This document shows, piece after piece, positions 1 to 8,660 of a stretch of 64,000 bases of DNA. A program made the position numbers and the translations under genes. This DNA comes from UBA6183 sp964545895 (GTDB lineage Bacteria; Bacteroidota; Bacteroidia; UKL13-3): NCBI GenBank assembly GCA_964545895.1, contig CAZJHS010000005.1, forward strand, positions 1-64,000, written 5' to 3'. The stretch's first letter is position 1; the number at the start of each line of letters is the position of its first letter. The notes under the pieces were generated by a model. The model was not told where the DNA came from and did not search any database. It saw only the letters and a program-made list of their open reading frames with translations.

Positions 1-80
1 ATGTTTATGCGGAGCACAAAACTTTCGGCTACCACTAAACTGTCTGCGGAGCACGAAACCCCGCCTATTGCAAATGTGCT

Positions 81-95
81 GTTAGCAGTAGTTGT
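81..95. repeat. Left arm of inverted repeat framing the first gene
   Basis: GTTAGCAGTAGTTGT here matches the reverse complement of 983-997 at 14 of 15 positions. The two arms lie just outside the stop and the start codon of the single gene between them. Upstream, TGCGGAGCAC occurs twice (8-17 and 45-54). The arrangement recalls recombination-site-like cassette boundaries, but no integrase is in view. Confidence 0.5.
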
Positions 96-97
96 TT

Positions 98-982
98 TCA
101 CACGTATTTAAATGTTAAGTCGCTTTGTTTGTTGTCCACCCAGTTTAAAAAATTACGATACCAAAGATATTTTTCATAAACACTCTGATTTCTGTTTTTG
201 TATTTTTTAATTTTCTTACTGATATGTCCTCTTGCAATAGAGTTAAATTGTTTGTCGTCAAATAAGTGAGCAAAACCCTTATTCATTTTATTTATTACTC
301 TTTTCTGTGTCTTTGTAATAGCTTCCTCTATTTGAAGTAATTCGTCTTGTGGCAAACTACCCATTGCTTTAATGTTTCTTGATGTATGATTGAATGGGTT
401 TAAGAAAATATGTTCTGCCCAATCTTGAATATAAAGTCCTTGAGTTATTTCTTTAAATGGATTCTCTTGTCCGGAAATAAACTTTTCCTTAAGTTCTGAG
501 TGCATTGTAATTCGAGGATAGACCGTGTCCTTTTCAGTTTCTACCGCTTTAATTAAAGCAGTAGAAAAAATGAAATTTTTGTCTACCATATTTAACCCGC
601 AAGCAATTCCACCTCTTACAAAATAACCTTTACCAAGCATTAGTCGTTGATAAAGTGATGAAATATTTGAAATAATGTAGATGCCGAAATAAAGGTCAAT
701 GTCACTTTGTTCTTCATAGTCAAATGAAAAATATATGTTGTCTGAAAACTGCTTAACTTTTAGTCGGTCAGATATTCTTTCGGAACTTTCGTATTTACTG
801 TCAAGGAAATTGAACATTGATTTAGCTGATTCAACTGTCCCTGCAAGTGCAATGTCAATTGTGTTTTTAAGGTCATTAAATAATTCAATTTCCCTTTCTA
901 AAGAGTCGTTTTGTATTAAGTCCTTGTAACCAAGAATGTCTACAAATGCCGCTACGCTATATTTTTTTTCGAGTGTCTTCAT
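98..982 (-). CDS. Nucleotidyl-cyclase-fold-like hypothetical protein
   Basis: 294 residues, no signal peptide or membrane segment. Three blocks sit where class III cyclases carry their core: FVDILGYKDL near residue 13 (Asp15 in the place of the first metal ligand), KQFSDNIYFSF near 78 (Asp81 as possible second ligand) and RGGIACG near 123. This resembles a family of bacterial proteins of unknown role with a degenerate cyclase/GGDEF-like fold. That it makes a cyclic nucleotide is not shown. It stands alone, with no effector gene beside it inside the window, and is framed by a 15-base inverted repeat (81-95 and 983-997), which suggests a cassette-like insertion. The alternative is simply an uncharacterised cytoplasmic protein. 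Confidence 0.6.
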   Translation of the reverse strand: MKTLEKKYSVAAFVDILGYKDLIQNDSLEREIELFNDLKNTIDIALAGTVESAKSMFNFLDSKYESSERISDRLKVKQFSDNIYFSFDYEEQSDIDLYFGIYIISNISSLYQRLMLGKGYFVRGGIACGLNMVDKNFIFSTALIKAVETEKDTVYPRITMHSELKEKFISGQENPFKEITQGLYIQDWAEHIFLNPFNHTSRNIKAMGSLPQDELLQIEEAITKTQKRVINKMNKGFAHLFDDKQFNSIARGHISKKIKKYKNRNQSVYEKYLWYRNFLNWVDNKQSDLTFKYV

Positions 983-997
983 ACAATTACTGCTAAC
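983..997. repeat. Right arm of inverted repeat framing the first gene
   Basis: ACAATTACTGCTAAC is the inverted partner of 81-95, with a core of ten bases that match exactly. It directly abuts the start codon of the minus-strand gene. Confidence 0.5.
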
Positions 998-1105
998 TTA
1001 TATCCTAGGCATATATTTCTTCTCCCCGCAATATACTTCCTCTTTTTTTCATTTTTTTTGATGCCGTTATAAAAATTACACCTGCTGTAAAATCAACATC
1101 AAAGC

Positions 1106-1165
1106 CCGAAATAATCGGATAAACACGGATAAATTCGGAAGTAAACGGATAAACTCCGAATCAAT
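1106..1165. repeat. Six-unit 10-bp tandem array upstream of ssb
   Basis: Units begin at 1106, 1116, 1126, 1136, 1146 and 1156. Three contain an exact CGGATAAA and the outer ones are degenerate (CCGAAATAAT, CCGAATCAAT). The strict 10-bp period places every unit on the same face of the helix, as expected for an array of protein-binding sites. It lies about 105 bases before the ssb start. The rest of 998-1271 shows no gene. Confidence 0.55.
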
Positions 1166-1271
1166 TTTTGGGGCCGCCACATCTTTGCCTCGTTGATTCG
1201 CTAACCGACTTAAACGATTGTACTAACGAAACACACAATAAACATTTACATAAAACTTAAATACAACACGT

Positions 1272-1613
1272 ATGAACAACTTAAAAAACAACGTGCGCCT
1301 AATTGGCCACATCGGACAAAACCCTGAAGTAAGAAACTTAAACAGTGGTAAAAAATTAGCAAAATTCTCTATTGCTATTAACGAAACCTACCGCAACGAT
1401 GCAGGTGAACGCATTACAGACACCCAATGGCATAGCATTACCGCTTGGGGCAAACAAGCCGAGCTGGTTGAAAAACTGCTTAAAAAGGGTAGCGAAGTAG
1501 CTATTGATGGCAAACTAAACAACAACTCGTACACCGATAAAGATGGCGTGAAGCGTTACGCAACGGATATTGTATTAAATGAGTTTTCGTTGCTTGGCCC
1601 TAAAAAAGACTAG
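1272..1613 (+). CDS. ssb: Single-stranded DNA-binding protein, short form
   Basis: The 113 residues form one OB fold: NNVRLIGHIGQNPEVR at the start, KLAKFSIAINETYRN, then TQWHSITAWGKQAELVEKLLKKGSEVAIDGKL cut into strands typical of bacterial Ssb. It should coat single-stranded DNA in replication, repair and recombination. The protein stops at LLGPKKD, right after the OB fold: the flexible linker and acidic DDDIPF-type tip that normally recruits partner proteins are absent. It may be a second, tail-less paralogue. It is monocistronic, with a 10-bp tandem array upstream and a strong terminator after it. Confidence 0.93.
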   Translation: MNNLKNNVRLIGHIGQNPEVRNLNSGKKLAKFSIAINETYRNDAGERITDTQWHSITAWGKQAELVEKLLKKGSEVAIDGKLNNNSYTDKDGVKRYATDIVLNEFSLLGPKKD

Positions 1614-1640
1614 CCCCTTTTACCTAACCTTTAAACTTAA

Positions 1641-1679
1641 ATGGCCCCACCCCGCTTATCGGGAATGGGGCCATTTTTT
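1641..1679. terminator. Intrinsic terminator after ssb
   Basis: ATGGCCCCA (1641-1649) pairs with TGGGGCCAT (1665-1673), followed by a T run. It lies between convergent ssb and corA. Confidence 0.85.
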
Positions 1680-1691
1680 ATGCTTATATAC

Positions 1692-2627
1692 TTAAAACAA
1701 ATTCTTTTTACGGAAAAACCAAACACCTATACCCGATAAGCCAATGGCTATTAACATCACAATCCAAAAGGCATGCGGGTTATCTTCAAACGGTACTTTT
1801 ACATTCATACCATATAAACTTGCTACCAAAATAGGCAACGATAATATAATGGTAATGGAGGTTAAAAACCTGATGGTAATATTTAAGTTATTGGAAATAA
1901 TAGAAGAGTGTGCTCCCATCATATTACCCAAAATGTTGCTGTAAATTTTTGCCATTTCGATGGCCTGTTTGGTTTCAATAACCACATCATCTATTAACTC
2001 GCGCTCGGCCTCCTTTAAGTTACTCATTACGCTATGTTGCTGCAAACGCAACATCATTAACTCGTTACTTTTTAATGATGTGGTGAAGTATACCAAGCTT
2101 TTTTCAAAATTTAACAATTGCAGTAACTCACGGTTACGTGTGGCTTTATGCAAGGTAGCTTGCAACTCATCCGCCTTATTGTTTATATTTTTTAGGTAAC
2201 GTAAGTACAAAACCGATGAACGTAAAAACAACTGCAACAACATGCGCTCGCGCATTTGGGTATTAAAATTACGTACACGTTGCTCTATAAATGCTTGTGT
2301 AATTTCGGTAGGTTTGCTGCATACAGTTACAATTAAATCGCGTTTAAAAATAACACCTAACGGCAAGGTAAAGTAAGGTAAATCCTCATCGGCACCTAAC
2401 TCAACCGGAATACGACAAACCACCAACATGCAGTTTTTATGCTGTTCAACACGTGGACTCTCATCCGCATCGAGCGGGTCAATAATTAAATCAGGAGCGA
2501 TAAGAAGTTTCTGACTCAAAAAATCAATCTCTTGGCTTGATGGTGCTACTACATTTATCCAACAGTCTTTTTCAACCTGTTCGATTTGTTGCAACCTGCC
2601 ATTTATTGTTTTAAAATATTGAATCAT
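1692..2627 (-). CDS. corA: CorA-family magnesium/cobalt transporter
   Basis: 311 residues. The N-terminal two thirds form the cytoplasmic funnel, with a long helix region (about 120-240). Two C-terminal membrane helices follow (about 250-270 and 285-303), the first ending in the YGMNV motif whose GMN is the selectivity signature of CorA channels. A basic tail (FFRKKNLF) closes the protein. It is expected to be a pentameric Mg2+ channel of the inner membrane. It sits convergent to ssb, downstream of guaA on the same strand with a 76-base gap. Length and motif order match the family, so the assignment is firm; cobalt or nickel transport cannot be told from sequence. Confidence 0.92.
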   Translation of the reverse strand: MIQYFKTINGRLQQIEQVEKDCWINVVAPSSQEIDFLSQKLLIAPDLIIDPLDADESPRVEQHKNCMLVVCRIPVELGADEDLPYFTLPLGVIFKRDLIVTVCSKPTEITQAFIEQRVRNFNTQMRERMLLQLFLRSSVLYLRYLKNINNKADELQATLHKATRNRELLQLLNFEKSLVYFTTSLKSNELMMLRLQQHSVMSNLKEAERELIDDVVIETKQAIEMAKIYSNILGNMMGAHSSIISNNLNITIRFLTSITIILSLPILVASLYGMNVKVPFEDNPHAFWIVMLIAIGLSGIGVWFFRKKNLF

Positions 2628-2703
2628 GGTACTACTTTATTATTAAAAGGTATGTACTTGCTTATGCTTGGTTACACGCATTTTTACAGCGTAGTGGTTT
2701 AAC

Positions 2704-4230
2704 TTATTCCCACTCGATAGTTGCTGGTGGCTTAGAGCTAATATCGTACACCACTCGGTTTATGCCTTTTACTCGGTTAATGATTTTGTTAGAAACATCG
2801 GCCAAGAATTGGTATGGCAAATGGCTCCAATCAGCTGTCATGCCATCAACACTAGTTACCGCGCGTAAACAAACCACATGTTGGTAGGTACGCTCATCGC
2901 CCATTACGCCTACACTTTGCACTGGTAAAAATATAGCACCTGCTTGCCAAACCTGATCGTATAAGCCTTGAGCTTTTAATTCGTTAATAAAAATAGCATC
3001 GGCTTCTTGTAAAATATCTACTTTATCTTGGGTTATTTCGCCTAAAATACGAATAGCTAAACCAGGACCTGGGAATGGATGACGACCTAAAATAACCTGG
3101 CTAATGCCAAGTGCAGCACCCACTAAACGTACTTCGTCTTTAAACAACATACGCAATGGTTCTACAATTTTAAGGTTCATTTTTTCAGGTAATCCACCTA
3201 CGTTGTGGTGAGATTTGATAGTTGCGGAAGGACCTTTTACACTTACCGATTCAATTACATCGGGGTAAATGGTGCCTTGTGCTAACCATTTTACACCTTC
3301 AATTTTTTGAGCTTCTTCATCAAACACTTCAATAAATACACGGCCAATGGCTTTGCGTTTAGCTTCAGGGTCGGTTACGCCTTTAAGTTGACTCAAGAAT
3401 TTATCTTTAGCATCAACCCCAATAACGTTTAAGCCCATGCCTTTGTATGCATCTAACACTTGGTTAAACTCATCTTTGCGCAGCAAGCCGTTATCAATAA
3501 AAATACCTGTTAAGTTTTTGCCAATAGCGTGGTGCAACAACACTGCTGCAACCGATGAATCAACACCACCTGATAAACCTAAAATTACTTTATCATCACC
3601 CAACTTAGCCTTTAAATCGGCAGTAGTTGCCTCAATAAAATGTGCCGAGTTCCAATTTTGACTTAAACCAGCAATATCTTTAACAAAGTTTTCTAATAAA
3701 GTTTTACCATCAATACTATGCGTTACCTCTGGGTGAAACTGAATAGCATAAGTAGGTTCGCCTTCAATTTTAAATGCAGCTACCTTCACATCGTGTGTAC
3801 TGGCAATTACTTTAAAGTTTTGAGGAATTTCTGTTATAGTATCTCCGTGGCTCATCCAAACTTGAGAACCAACGGCAATGTTTTTAAATAATTTATCATC
3901 GCTAACCTCGCTTAAATGGGCGCGGCCATACTCGCGTATTTTTGATGGAGTTACTTTACCACCATTACTTTGAGCCAAATATTGAGCCCCGTAACACACG
4001 CCTAATAATGGATATTTACCACGAATTTCACTTAAATCAATTGCTGGCAAAAGGCCATCGTTTACCGAGTAAGGACTACCTGAAAGGATAACGGCTTTAA
4101 CATCAGCATCAAATTGAGGCATGTGTGTGCACGGATAAATTTCGGAGTAAACATTAAGTTCGCGAAGCCTACGAGCGATTAATTGGGTGTATTGAGAACC
4201 AAAATCGATGATAAATACTTTTTCTTCCAT
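2704..4230 (-). CDS. guaA: GMP synthase (glutamine-hydrolysing)
   Basis: 508 residues, full length. The N-terminal class I glutamine amidotransferase has the nucleophile in GVCYGAQYLA and the His/Glu pair in FHPEVTHS. The ATP pyrophosphatase domain has the P-loop LGLSGGVDSSVAA near 215. The C-terminal dimerisation domain ends in KPPATIEWE, the conserved GuaA terminus. It converts XMP to GMP with glutamine and ATP. A TAATTTTG box on the minus strand at 4241-4248, eleven bases before the start, looks like a promoter -7 element. Confidence 0.97.
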   Translation of the reverse strand: MEEKVFIIDFGSQYTQLIARRLRELNVYSEIYPCTHMPQFDADVKAVILSGSPYSVNDGLLPAIDLSEIRGKYPLLGVCYGAQYLAQSNGGKVTPSKIREYGRAHLSEVSDDKLFKNIAVGSQVWMSHGDTITEIPQNFKVIASTHDVKVAAFKIEGEPTYAIQFHPEVTHSIDGKTLLENFVKDIAGLSQNWNSAHFIEATTADLKAKLGDDKVILGLSGGVDSSVAAVLLHHAIGKNLTGIFIDNGLLRKDEFNQVLDAYKGMGLNVIGVDAKDKFLSQLKGVTDPEAKRKAIGRVFIEVFDEEAQKIEGVKWLAQGTIYPDVIESVSVKGPSATIKSHHNVGGLPEKMNLKIVEPLRMLFKDEVRLVGAALGISQVILGRHPFPGPGLAIRILGEITQDKVDILQEADAIFINELKAQGLYDQVWQAGAIFLPVQSVGVMGDERTYQHVVCLRAVTSVDGMTADWSHLPYQFLADVSNKIINRVKGINRVVYDISSKPPATIEWE

Positions 4231-4240
4231 ATATGGGTGG

Positions 4241-4248
4241 CAAAATTA
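4241..4248 (-). promoter_or_regulatory. Possible -7 box upstream of guaA
   Basis: The minus strand reads TAATTTTG, matching the Bacteroidota TANNTTTG -7 consensus. No convincing -33 element was found. Confidence 0.35.
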
Positions 4249-4277
4249 AGCATTTGTATGAGGTAATAAAATAAAGT

Positions 4278-5249
4278 TTAACAATTAAACACATCAACCA
4301 AACGCAACAAATCAGGATTAAGGTGTTTGGTTTTATTTATGGCATCATCAAACGAGGTAAGCACTACCATATTATTACGTATACCAGCCATTTTATTGGT
4401 TTCGCCACTTAACAACGCCTCTACTGCTGCATTGCCAATGCGCGAGGCCAAAACCCTATCGTAAGCCGTTGGCGAACCGCCACGCTGTATATGACCAAGT
4501 ATGGTTACGCGGGCTTCAAACGTTGGATCCATAGCTTTAAGTTGCTCTACAATTTGCATGGCTCCTCCGTGCTCCTCGCCTTCGGCTACTACAACTATAC
4601 TAAATGCCTTTTTACTCTTTTTATTGCCCACAAAAAAGTCAATCATTTTATGCCAATCTTCTGCCGATTCGGGTATTAAAATGCTTTCCGCACCACCTGC
4701 CACACCTGCTGCTAAAGCAATATAGCCAGAGTGACGGCCCATTACTTCAACAAAAAATACCCTATCATGCGAATCGGCTGTGTCGCGTATTTTATCAATA
4801 GCATCAACAGCGGTGTTTACAGCGGTATCAAAACCAATGGTAAAATCTGTACCATACAAATCGTTATCAATAGTACCAGGTGCTCCAATACAAGGTATAC
4901 CATACTCTTCGTAAAACAATTTTGCACCAGTAAACGAACCATTACCACCTATACAAATTAGGCCTTCAACACCTTGTGCTTTTAAATTATTAAAGGCTTG
5001 TAACCTGCCTTCGGGAGTCATAAATGCAGCACTACGTGCTGTTTTTAAAATAGTACCTCCACGTTGTATAATGTTACTAACCGAGCGCGCGTTTAAGTCA
5101 ATAAAATCGTTGTTTATCATTCCGTTATATCCACGCACTGCTCCAACTATTTCTACTTTATTAAACATGGCTGTACGTACTACTGCGCGTACACATGCAT
5201 TCATTCCGGGCGAGTCGCCACCCGATGTATAAACAGCAATTTTTTTCAT
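4278..5249 (-). CDS. pfkA: 6-phosphofructokinase, ATP type
   Basis: 323 residues, the usual length of bacterial PfkA. It opens with MKKIAVYTSGGDSPGMNACVR, the ATP site; PGTIDNDLYGTDFTIGFDTA carries the catalytic Asp, followed by EVMGRHSGYIALAAG and LGHIQRGGSPTAYDR. It commits fructose-6-phosphate to glycolysis. One oddity: the Mg2+-binding GGDGS motif reads GGNGS (codon AAT), changing the Asp that corresponds to E. coli Asp103. Whether this lowers activity or is tolerated in this clade is unknown. It is transcribed from the minus strand, between guaA and a lipoprotein gene and separated from the latter by a terminator hairpin. Confidence 0.94.
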   Translation of the reverse strand: MKKIAVYTSGGDSPGMNACVRAVVRTAMFNKVEIVGAVRGYNGMINNDFIDLNARSVSNIIQRGGTILKTARSAAFMTPEGRLQAFNNLKAQGVEGLICIGGNGSFTGAKLFYEEYGIPCIGAPGTIDNDLYGTDFTIGFDTAVNTAVDAIDKIRDTADSHDRVFFVEVMGRHSGYIALAAGVAGGAESILIPESAEDWHKMIDFFVGNKKSKKAFSIVVVAEGEEHGGAMQIVEQLKAMDPTFEARVTILGHIQRGGSPTAYDRVLASRIGNAAVEALLSGETNKMAGIRNNMVVLTSFDDAINKTKHLNPDLLRLVDVFNC

Positions 5250-5264
5250 GGCACTAATATAAAC

Positions 5265-5299
5265 AAAAAGGCCACCTCGAAAACTCGAGATGGCCTTTT
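5265..5299. terminator. Hairpin terminator between lipoprotein gene and pfkA
   Basis: AAAAGGCCACCTCGA pairs with TCGAGATGGCCTTTT around an AAAC loop, with A and T runs on either side. It ends the transcript of the minus-strand gene at 5323-6222. Confidence 0.8.
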
Positions 5300-5322
5300 A
5301 TTTTACTAATTTAAATTAGTTA

Positions 5323-6222
5323 TTAGTATTGAGTAACAACTTCAAATTGAACTTCTTCTGCACCAGAGGTAGTTGTATTTAAGCTTGTAACTTTAATTAA
5401 ACCTAATTTATTACCAGCAGTTTTGTACAAAATCAAATCGTTTACTTGTACGTTGGTTACTGTTTTACCATATGTTTTACCAGCAGCAAATTGTACTAAT
5501 AATCTGTCATCGCCAACTGAAGTAATAGCGCCATAAGTGGTTAAACCGTTTACACGAACTAAACCAGTTACACGTGCATTACCTGAAGTCCAGAAACCTG
5601 ATAAACCACTGTATAAACTTTGCATAACTGCATCATCAGGGCTTGATAAAGTAAACTTGTTTGAAGTACCGTAGTATGAAACAAGGTCAATTCTATTTTT
5701 CAATTTCTCATAGTTATCAGCTGTATCAATCGACCAAGTTTCGAAAGTAGTTAACTGGCAGAAACGAGGACCATCGTACTTATGACTAAACAATTGCACT
5801 GGAGTACCATTAGTTACATTGGTAAAACCAATTTTACTAACCAAAATAGTAACTGCTTTTGATTGTGCAGTACCTTTTTCGCCAGTTAAAGTAATGTTAT
5901 AAGTTACGGTACCAGTGTCCGACATTTCTAAAGTATCTTTTAAATCAAAAATATAATCAGTTACTGATAAATCTTTAGTGAAGTAAGTAATAGTAGCTTT
6001 ACCTGTTACTGCTTTAGTAATGGTTAATGATTTCAATTTGTTGTCAGCATTACCTTTTGCATTGATAGTAACACTCAAAGTGTCGCCAACAAAGAAAGTA
6101 GTGCCGGTTGAAGCAGGGATAGTTGTTAAAGTTACATCAGCTACATCTTCAGATGAGCATGAAGTAAGGATGAAAGATGATGCTACGAATAACATCATAA
6201 TGGTTTTCATTGCTTTTTTCAT
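5323..6222 (-). CDS. Hypothetical lipoprotein
   Basis: 299 residues with a lipoprotein signal peptide ending at a lipobox (FILTSCSSED), so likely anchored in the outer membrane. The mature part is Thr/Ser/Val-rich and beta-like. Residues about 25-130 look like an Ig-type or cadherin-like fold (FFVGDTLSVTINAKG, then TGTVTYNITLTGEKG); the remainder is unassigned. No catalytic motif is visible. It has its own terminator downstream and lies 31 bases after the DUF3276 gene on the same strand. Function unknown. Confidence 0.75.
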   Translation of the reverse strand: MKKAMKTIMMLFVASSFILTSCSSEDVADVTLTTIPASTGTTFFVGDTLSVTINAKGNADNKLKSLTITKAVTGKATITYFTKDLSVTDYIFDLKDTLEMSDTGTVTYNITLTGEKGTAQSKAVTILVSKIGFTNVTNGTPVQLFSHKYDGPRFCQLTTFETWSIDTADNYEKLKNRIDLVSYYGTSNKFTLSSPDDAVMQSLYSGLSGFWTSGNARVTGLVRVNGLTTYGAITSVGDDRLLVQFAAGKTYGKTVTNVQVNDLILYKTAGNKLGLIKVTSLNTTTSGAEEVQFEVVTQY

Positions 6223-6253
6223 AAATTTTAGATTGGTTGTTTATTGTTTAATA

Positions 6254-6571
6254 TTAATTTTCGTCAGAATAGTCGCCCCTGTCGTTGTTATCTCTAACAA
6301 ACTCATCAAAGTTGTACTCGGGCATTAATTCGGTTTTTACATGATTTACAGTTTCGGTTAATGCTTCCATAAACTTGTTAAAATCTTCTTTGTATAAAAA
6401 GATTTTGTGTTTTACGAAACTACCATCATCAAAACGTTTTTTACTTTCGGTAATGGTAATAAAGTAATCGTTTCCTTTTGTTGATTTTACATCAAAAAAA
6501 TAGGTTCTTTTCCCTGCTCTGATCTTTTTAGAGAAAATCTCTTGTTGATCGCCTTTTCTAAAATCCTCCAT
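6254..6571 (-). CDS. DUF3276 PUR-like nucleic-acid-binding protein
   Basis: 105 residues beginning MEDFRKGDQQEIFSKKIRAGKRTYFFDVK, the pattern of the DUF3276 family, which has a fold related to the eukaryotic PUR-alpha repeat and is found mainly in Bacteroidota and spirochaetes. Family members bind single-stranded DNA or RNA; the cellular target here is unknown. The acidic C-terminus (RDNNDRGDYSDEN) is disordered-looking. The lipoprotein gene follows 31 bases downstream and may share its transcript. Confidence 0.85.
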   Translation of the reverse strand: MEDFRKGDQQEIFSKKIRAGKRTYFFDVKSTKGNDYFITITESKKRFDDGSFVKHKIFLYKEDFNKFMEALTETVNHVKTELMPEYNFDEFVRDNNDRGDYSDEN

Positions 6572-6708
6572 GTGTAAATGCAGTTGCTTTTTTTAGTTGA
6601 TTTTTGGTTTAAACCGTGGCAAATTAGGGCATGCTAATTACATTTCAAAATATTTTATGTAAACAAATGTAACATAAAAATTGGACCGAAGTTGAAAATC
6701 TGAGGCTA

Positions 6709-8496
6709 TTAAAGGGCTTGTGTTTTCTGGCTTTCAAAAAGCTCAAAATAGCGTCCACCACGCTCAATCAACTGTAAATGTGAACCTTCCTCTACAATTT
6801 CACCTTCATGTAGCACCAAAATATAATCGGCATCCTTTACACTTGAAACCCTGTGGCTAATTATTACACTGGTTTTGTGTTTCATAATTTGCTTTAAGTT
6901 GGTTAAAATTTCCGTTTCGGTTTTGGTGTCAACTGCCGAAAGGCAATCATCAAAAATAAGTATCTCGGGATTTTTAATTAATGCCCGTGCAATAGAAACC
7001 CGTTGCTTTTGCCCACCCGAAAGTGTGACGCCACGCTCGCCTACTAAAGTTTCAAACTTATCGGCAAAACCATTTACGTTATCTAACAATGCTGCATTTT
7101 TAGCCGCCTCGGTAATGCGTTGGGGTAAGTTAGATTCTTGTGCCAGCACACCAAAAGCTATGTTATTGGCAATGGTATCGCTAAATAAAAACACATCTTG
7201 TGGGGCGTATCCAATTTGGCGCTTGTAATCGTCTAAATTTATCGATTTTAAATTTTGGCCATCAATTAAAATCTCACCTTCATTAATATCCATAACACGC
7301 AATAACAACTGTACCAGAGTAGTTTTACCACTGCCTGTTGAACCTAAAATGGCTAAGGTTTTCCCCTTGGGCAAAGTAAAGCTAATGTTGCGCAAGGCAT
7401 ACTCTGTTTTCTCGGGATATTGGTAACTTACCTTATTAAAAACTATGGCGCTATTAAAATACAAAGGTTGGGTTGATGGATTAACCACATCTGGTTGGGT
7501 TTGTAAAAACTCATTAATACGCTGTTGCGAGGCAGAAGCACGTTGCACCAACGATGAAGTCCAACCAAGCGAAGTAACAGGCCAAGTTAGCATGTTTACA
7601 TAAATTACAAACTCAGCAATGTTACCAATGGTTATCTCGCCTTGTATAACTAACATACCACCAGCAAATACCGTAATAATGGTACTTAAGCCTGTTAAAA
7701 ACATCATTAAAGGGAAAAAAGTAGCATCTAATTTGGCCAATTGCATACTTTTATCCTTGTACGTTTCAGCCTCTTTTTCAAAATCGGCTCTAAAGTGTTT
7801 TTCGGCACCAAAAGCCTTTATTACGCGCATTCCGCTAAATGTTTCTTGGGCAAAACCTGTAATTTTTGATAGCTGCTTTTGTATAGCATCACTCCTACGG
7901 TTTATAATATTATTTACATAAAATATGGTATACGAAAGCACAGGCAAAGGCAATAACACCCAAATGGCCAGCTTAACATGTATGGCAAACATAATAGGTA
8001 TTACCACCAAAAAGGTAGCAAACAAATTGGTGTAATACATTACCGCAGGACCAATATACATGCGCACACGACTTACATCTTCGCTTATGCGTGCCATTAA
8101 ATCTCCGGTTGAGTTTTTACGGTAAAACGATTGCGATAAACTTTGGTAATGATTAAATACTTCGTTTTTTAAATCGTACTCAATAAGCCGGCTCATTACT
8201 ATAATGCTTTGGCGCATTAAAAACATAAACAAACCGCGTAGCAAAGCCGCAAGTACAATTAACCCAGCGCATAGTAAGACTATTTGGGTAACTCTATTGG
8301 TAATAACGGATTGTAATGTGGTATTTTTAAAACTACCATAAACCGATAGGTTTTCGAGAAGCAAATCAACAGCAACACTAACTAACCTACCTTGTACGGG
8401 CATAAATAAGTTTGAGGTAATAACAAACAGCATACCCAACAGCAAACGGTAACGGTATTTGTAAAAGTACTTGTTTAGGTGTTTTAGTGATTTCAT
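6709..8496 (-). CDS. ABC exporter, fused membrane and ATPase domains
   Basis: About 595 residues counted from MKSLKHLNKYFYK (8496); an extension to 8526 is possible but less likely. The N-terminal six-helix exporter domain spans about 1-310. The nucleotide-binding domain has Walker A GSTGSGKTT, signature LSGGQKQR and Walker B ILIFDDCLSAVD. The residue after Walker B, normally the catalytic Glu, is Asp, as in the degenerate half of heterodimeric exporters such as BmrC-type proteins. Substrate unknown; lipid or drug export are the usual roles. No second half-transporter is adjacent. It is divergent from the leucine dehydrogenase gene. Confidence 0.9.
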   Translation of the reverse strand: MKSLKHLNKYFYKYRYRLLLGMLFVITSNLFMPVQGRLVSVAVDLLLENLSVYGSFKNTTLQSVITNRVTQIVLLCAGLIVLAALLRGLFMFLMRQSIIVMSRLIEYDLKNEVFNHYQSLSQSFYRKNSTGDLMARISEDVSRVRMYIGPAVMYYTNLFATFLVVIPIMFAIHVKLAIWVLLPLPVLSYTIFYVNNIINRRSDAIQKQLSKITGFAQETFSGMRVIKAFGAEKHFRADFEKEAETYKDKSMQLAKLDATFFPLMMFLTGLSTIITVFAGGMLVIQGEITIGNIAEFVIYVNMLTWPVTSLGWTSSLVQRASASQQRINEFLQTQPDVVNPSTQPLYFNSAIVFNKVSYQYPEKTEYALRNISFTLPKGKTLAILGSTGSGKTTLVQLLLRVMDINEGEILIDGQNLKSINLDDYKRQIGYAPQDVFLFSDTIANNIAFGVLAQESNLPQRITEAAKNAALLDNVNGFADKFETLVGERGVTLSGGQKQRVSIARALIKNPEILIFDDCLSAVDTKTETEILTNLKQIMKHKTSVIISHRVSSVKDADYILVLHEGEIVEEGSHLQLIERGGRYFELFESQKTQAL

Positions 8497-8619
8497 TTGA
8501 TGATTTGCAGGCACAAAACAACACAAAAAAACGTGGAGGCAAAAATTTAAAGTTAAATTAGCGTAAAGCCTTGTAAAATCAGCTACTAACTACACATTAT
8601 GAAATCTGAAAAATTGGAT

Positions 8620-8627
8620 TACATTTG
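8620..8627 (+). promoter_or_regulatory. -7 promoter box of leucine dehydrogenase gene
   Basis: TACATTTG fits TANNTTTG and lies 33 bases before the start codon. The -33 element is not clear. Confidence 0.4.
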
Positions 8628-8660
8628 CAGCCTTAAAAACAATTTTAATAACGCCAAAAT

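Noticed and set aside
735..929. 64-residue plus-strand ORF opposite the cyclase-like gene
   Set aside because: Antisense shadow of a better-supported minus-strand gene; no recognisable domain.
8497..8526. Upstream extension of the ABC exporter
   Set aside because: Adds ten residues with no family resemblance; MKSLKHLNKYFYK is a normal start.
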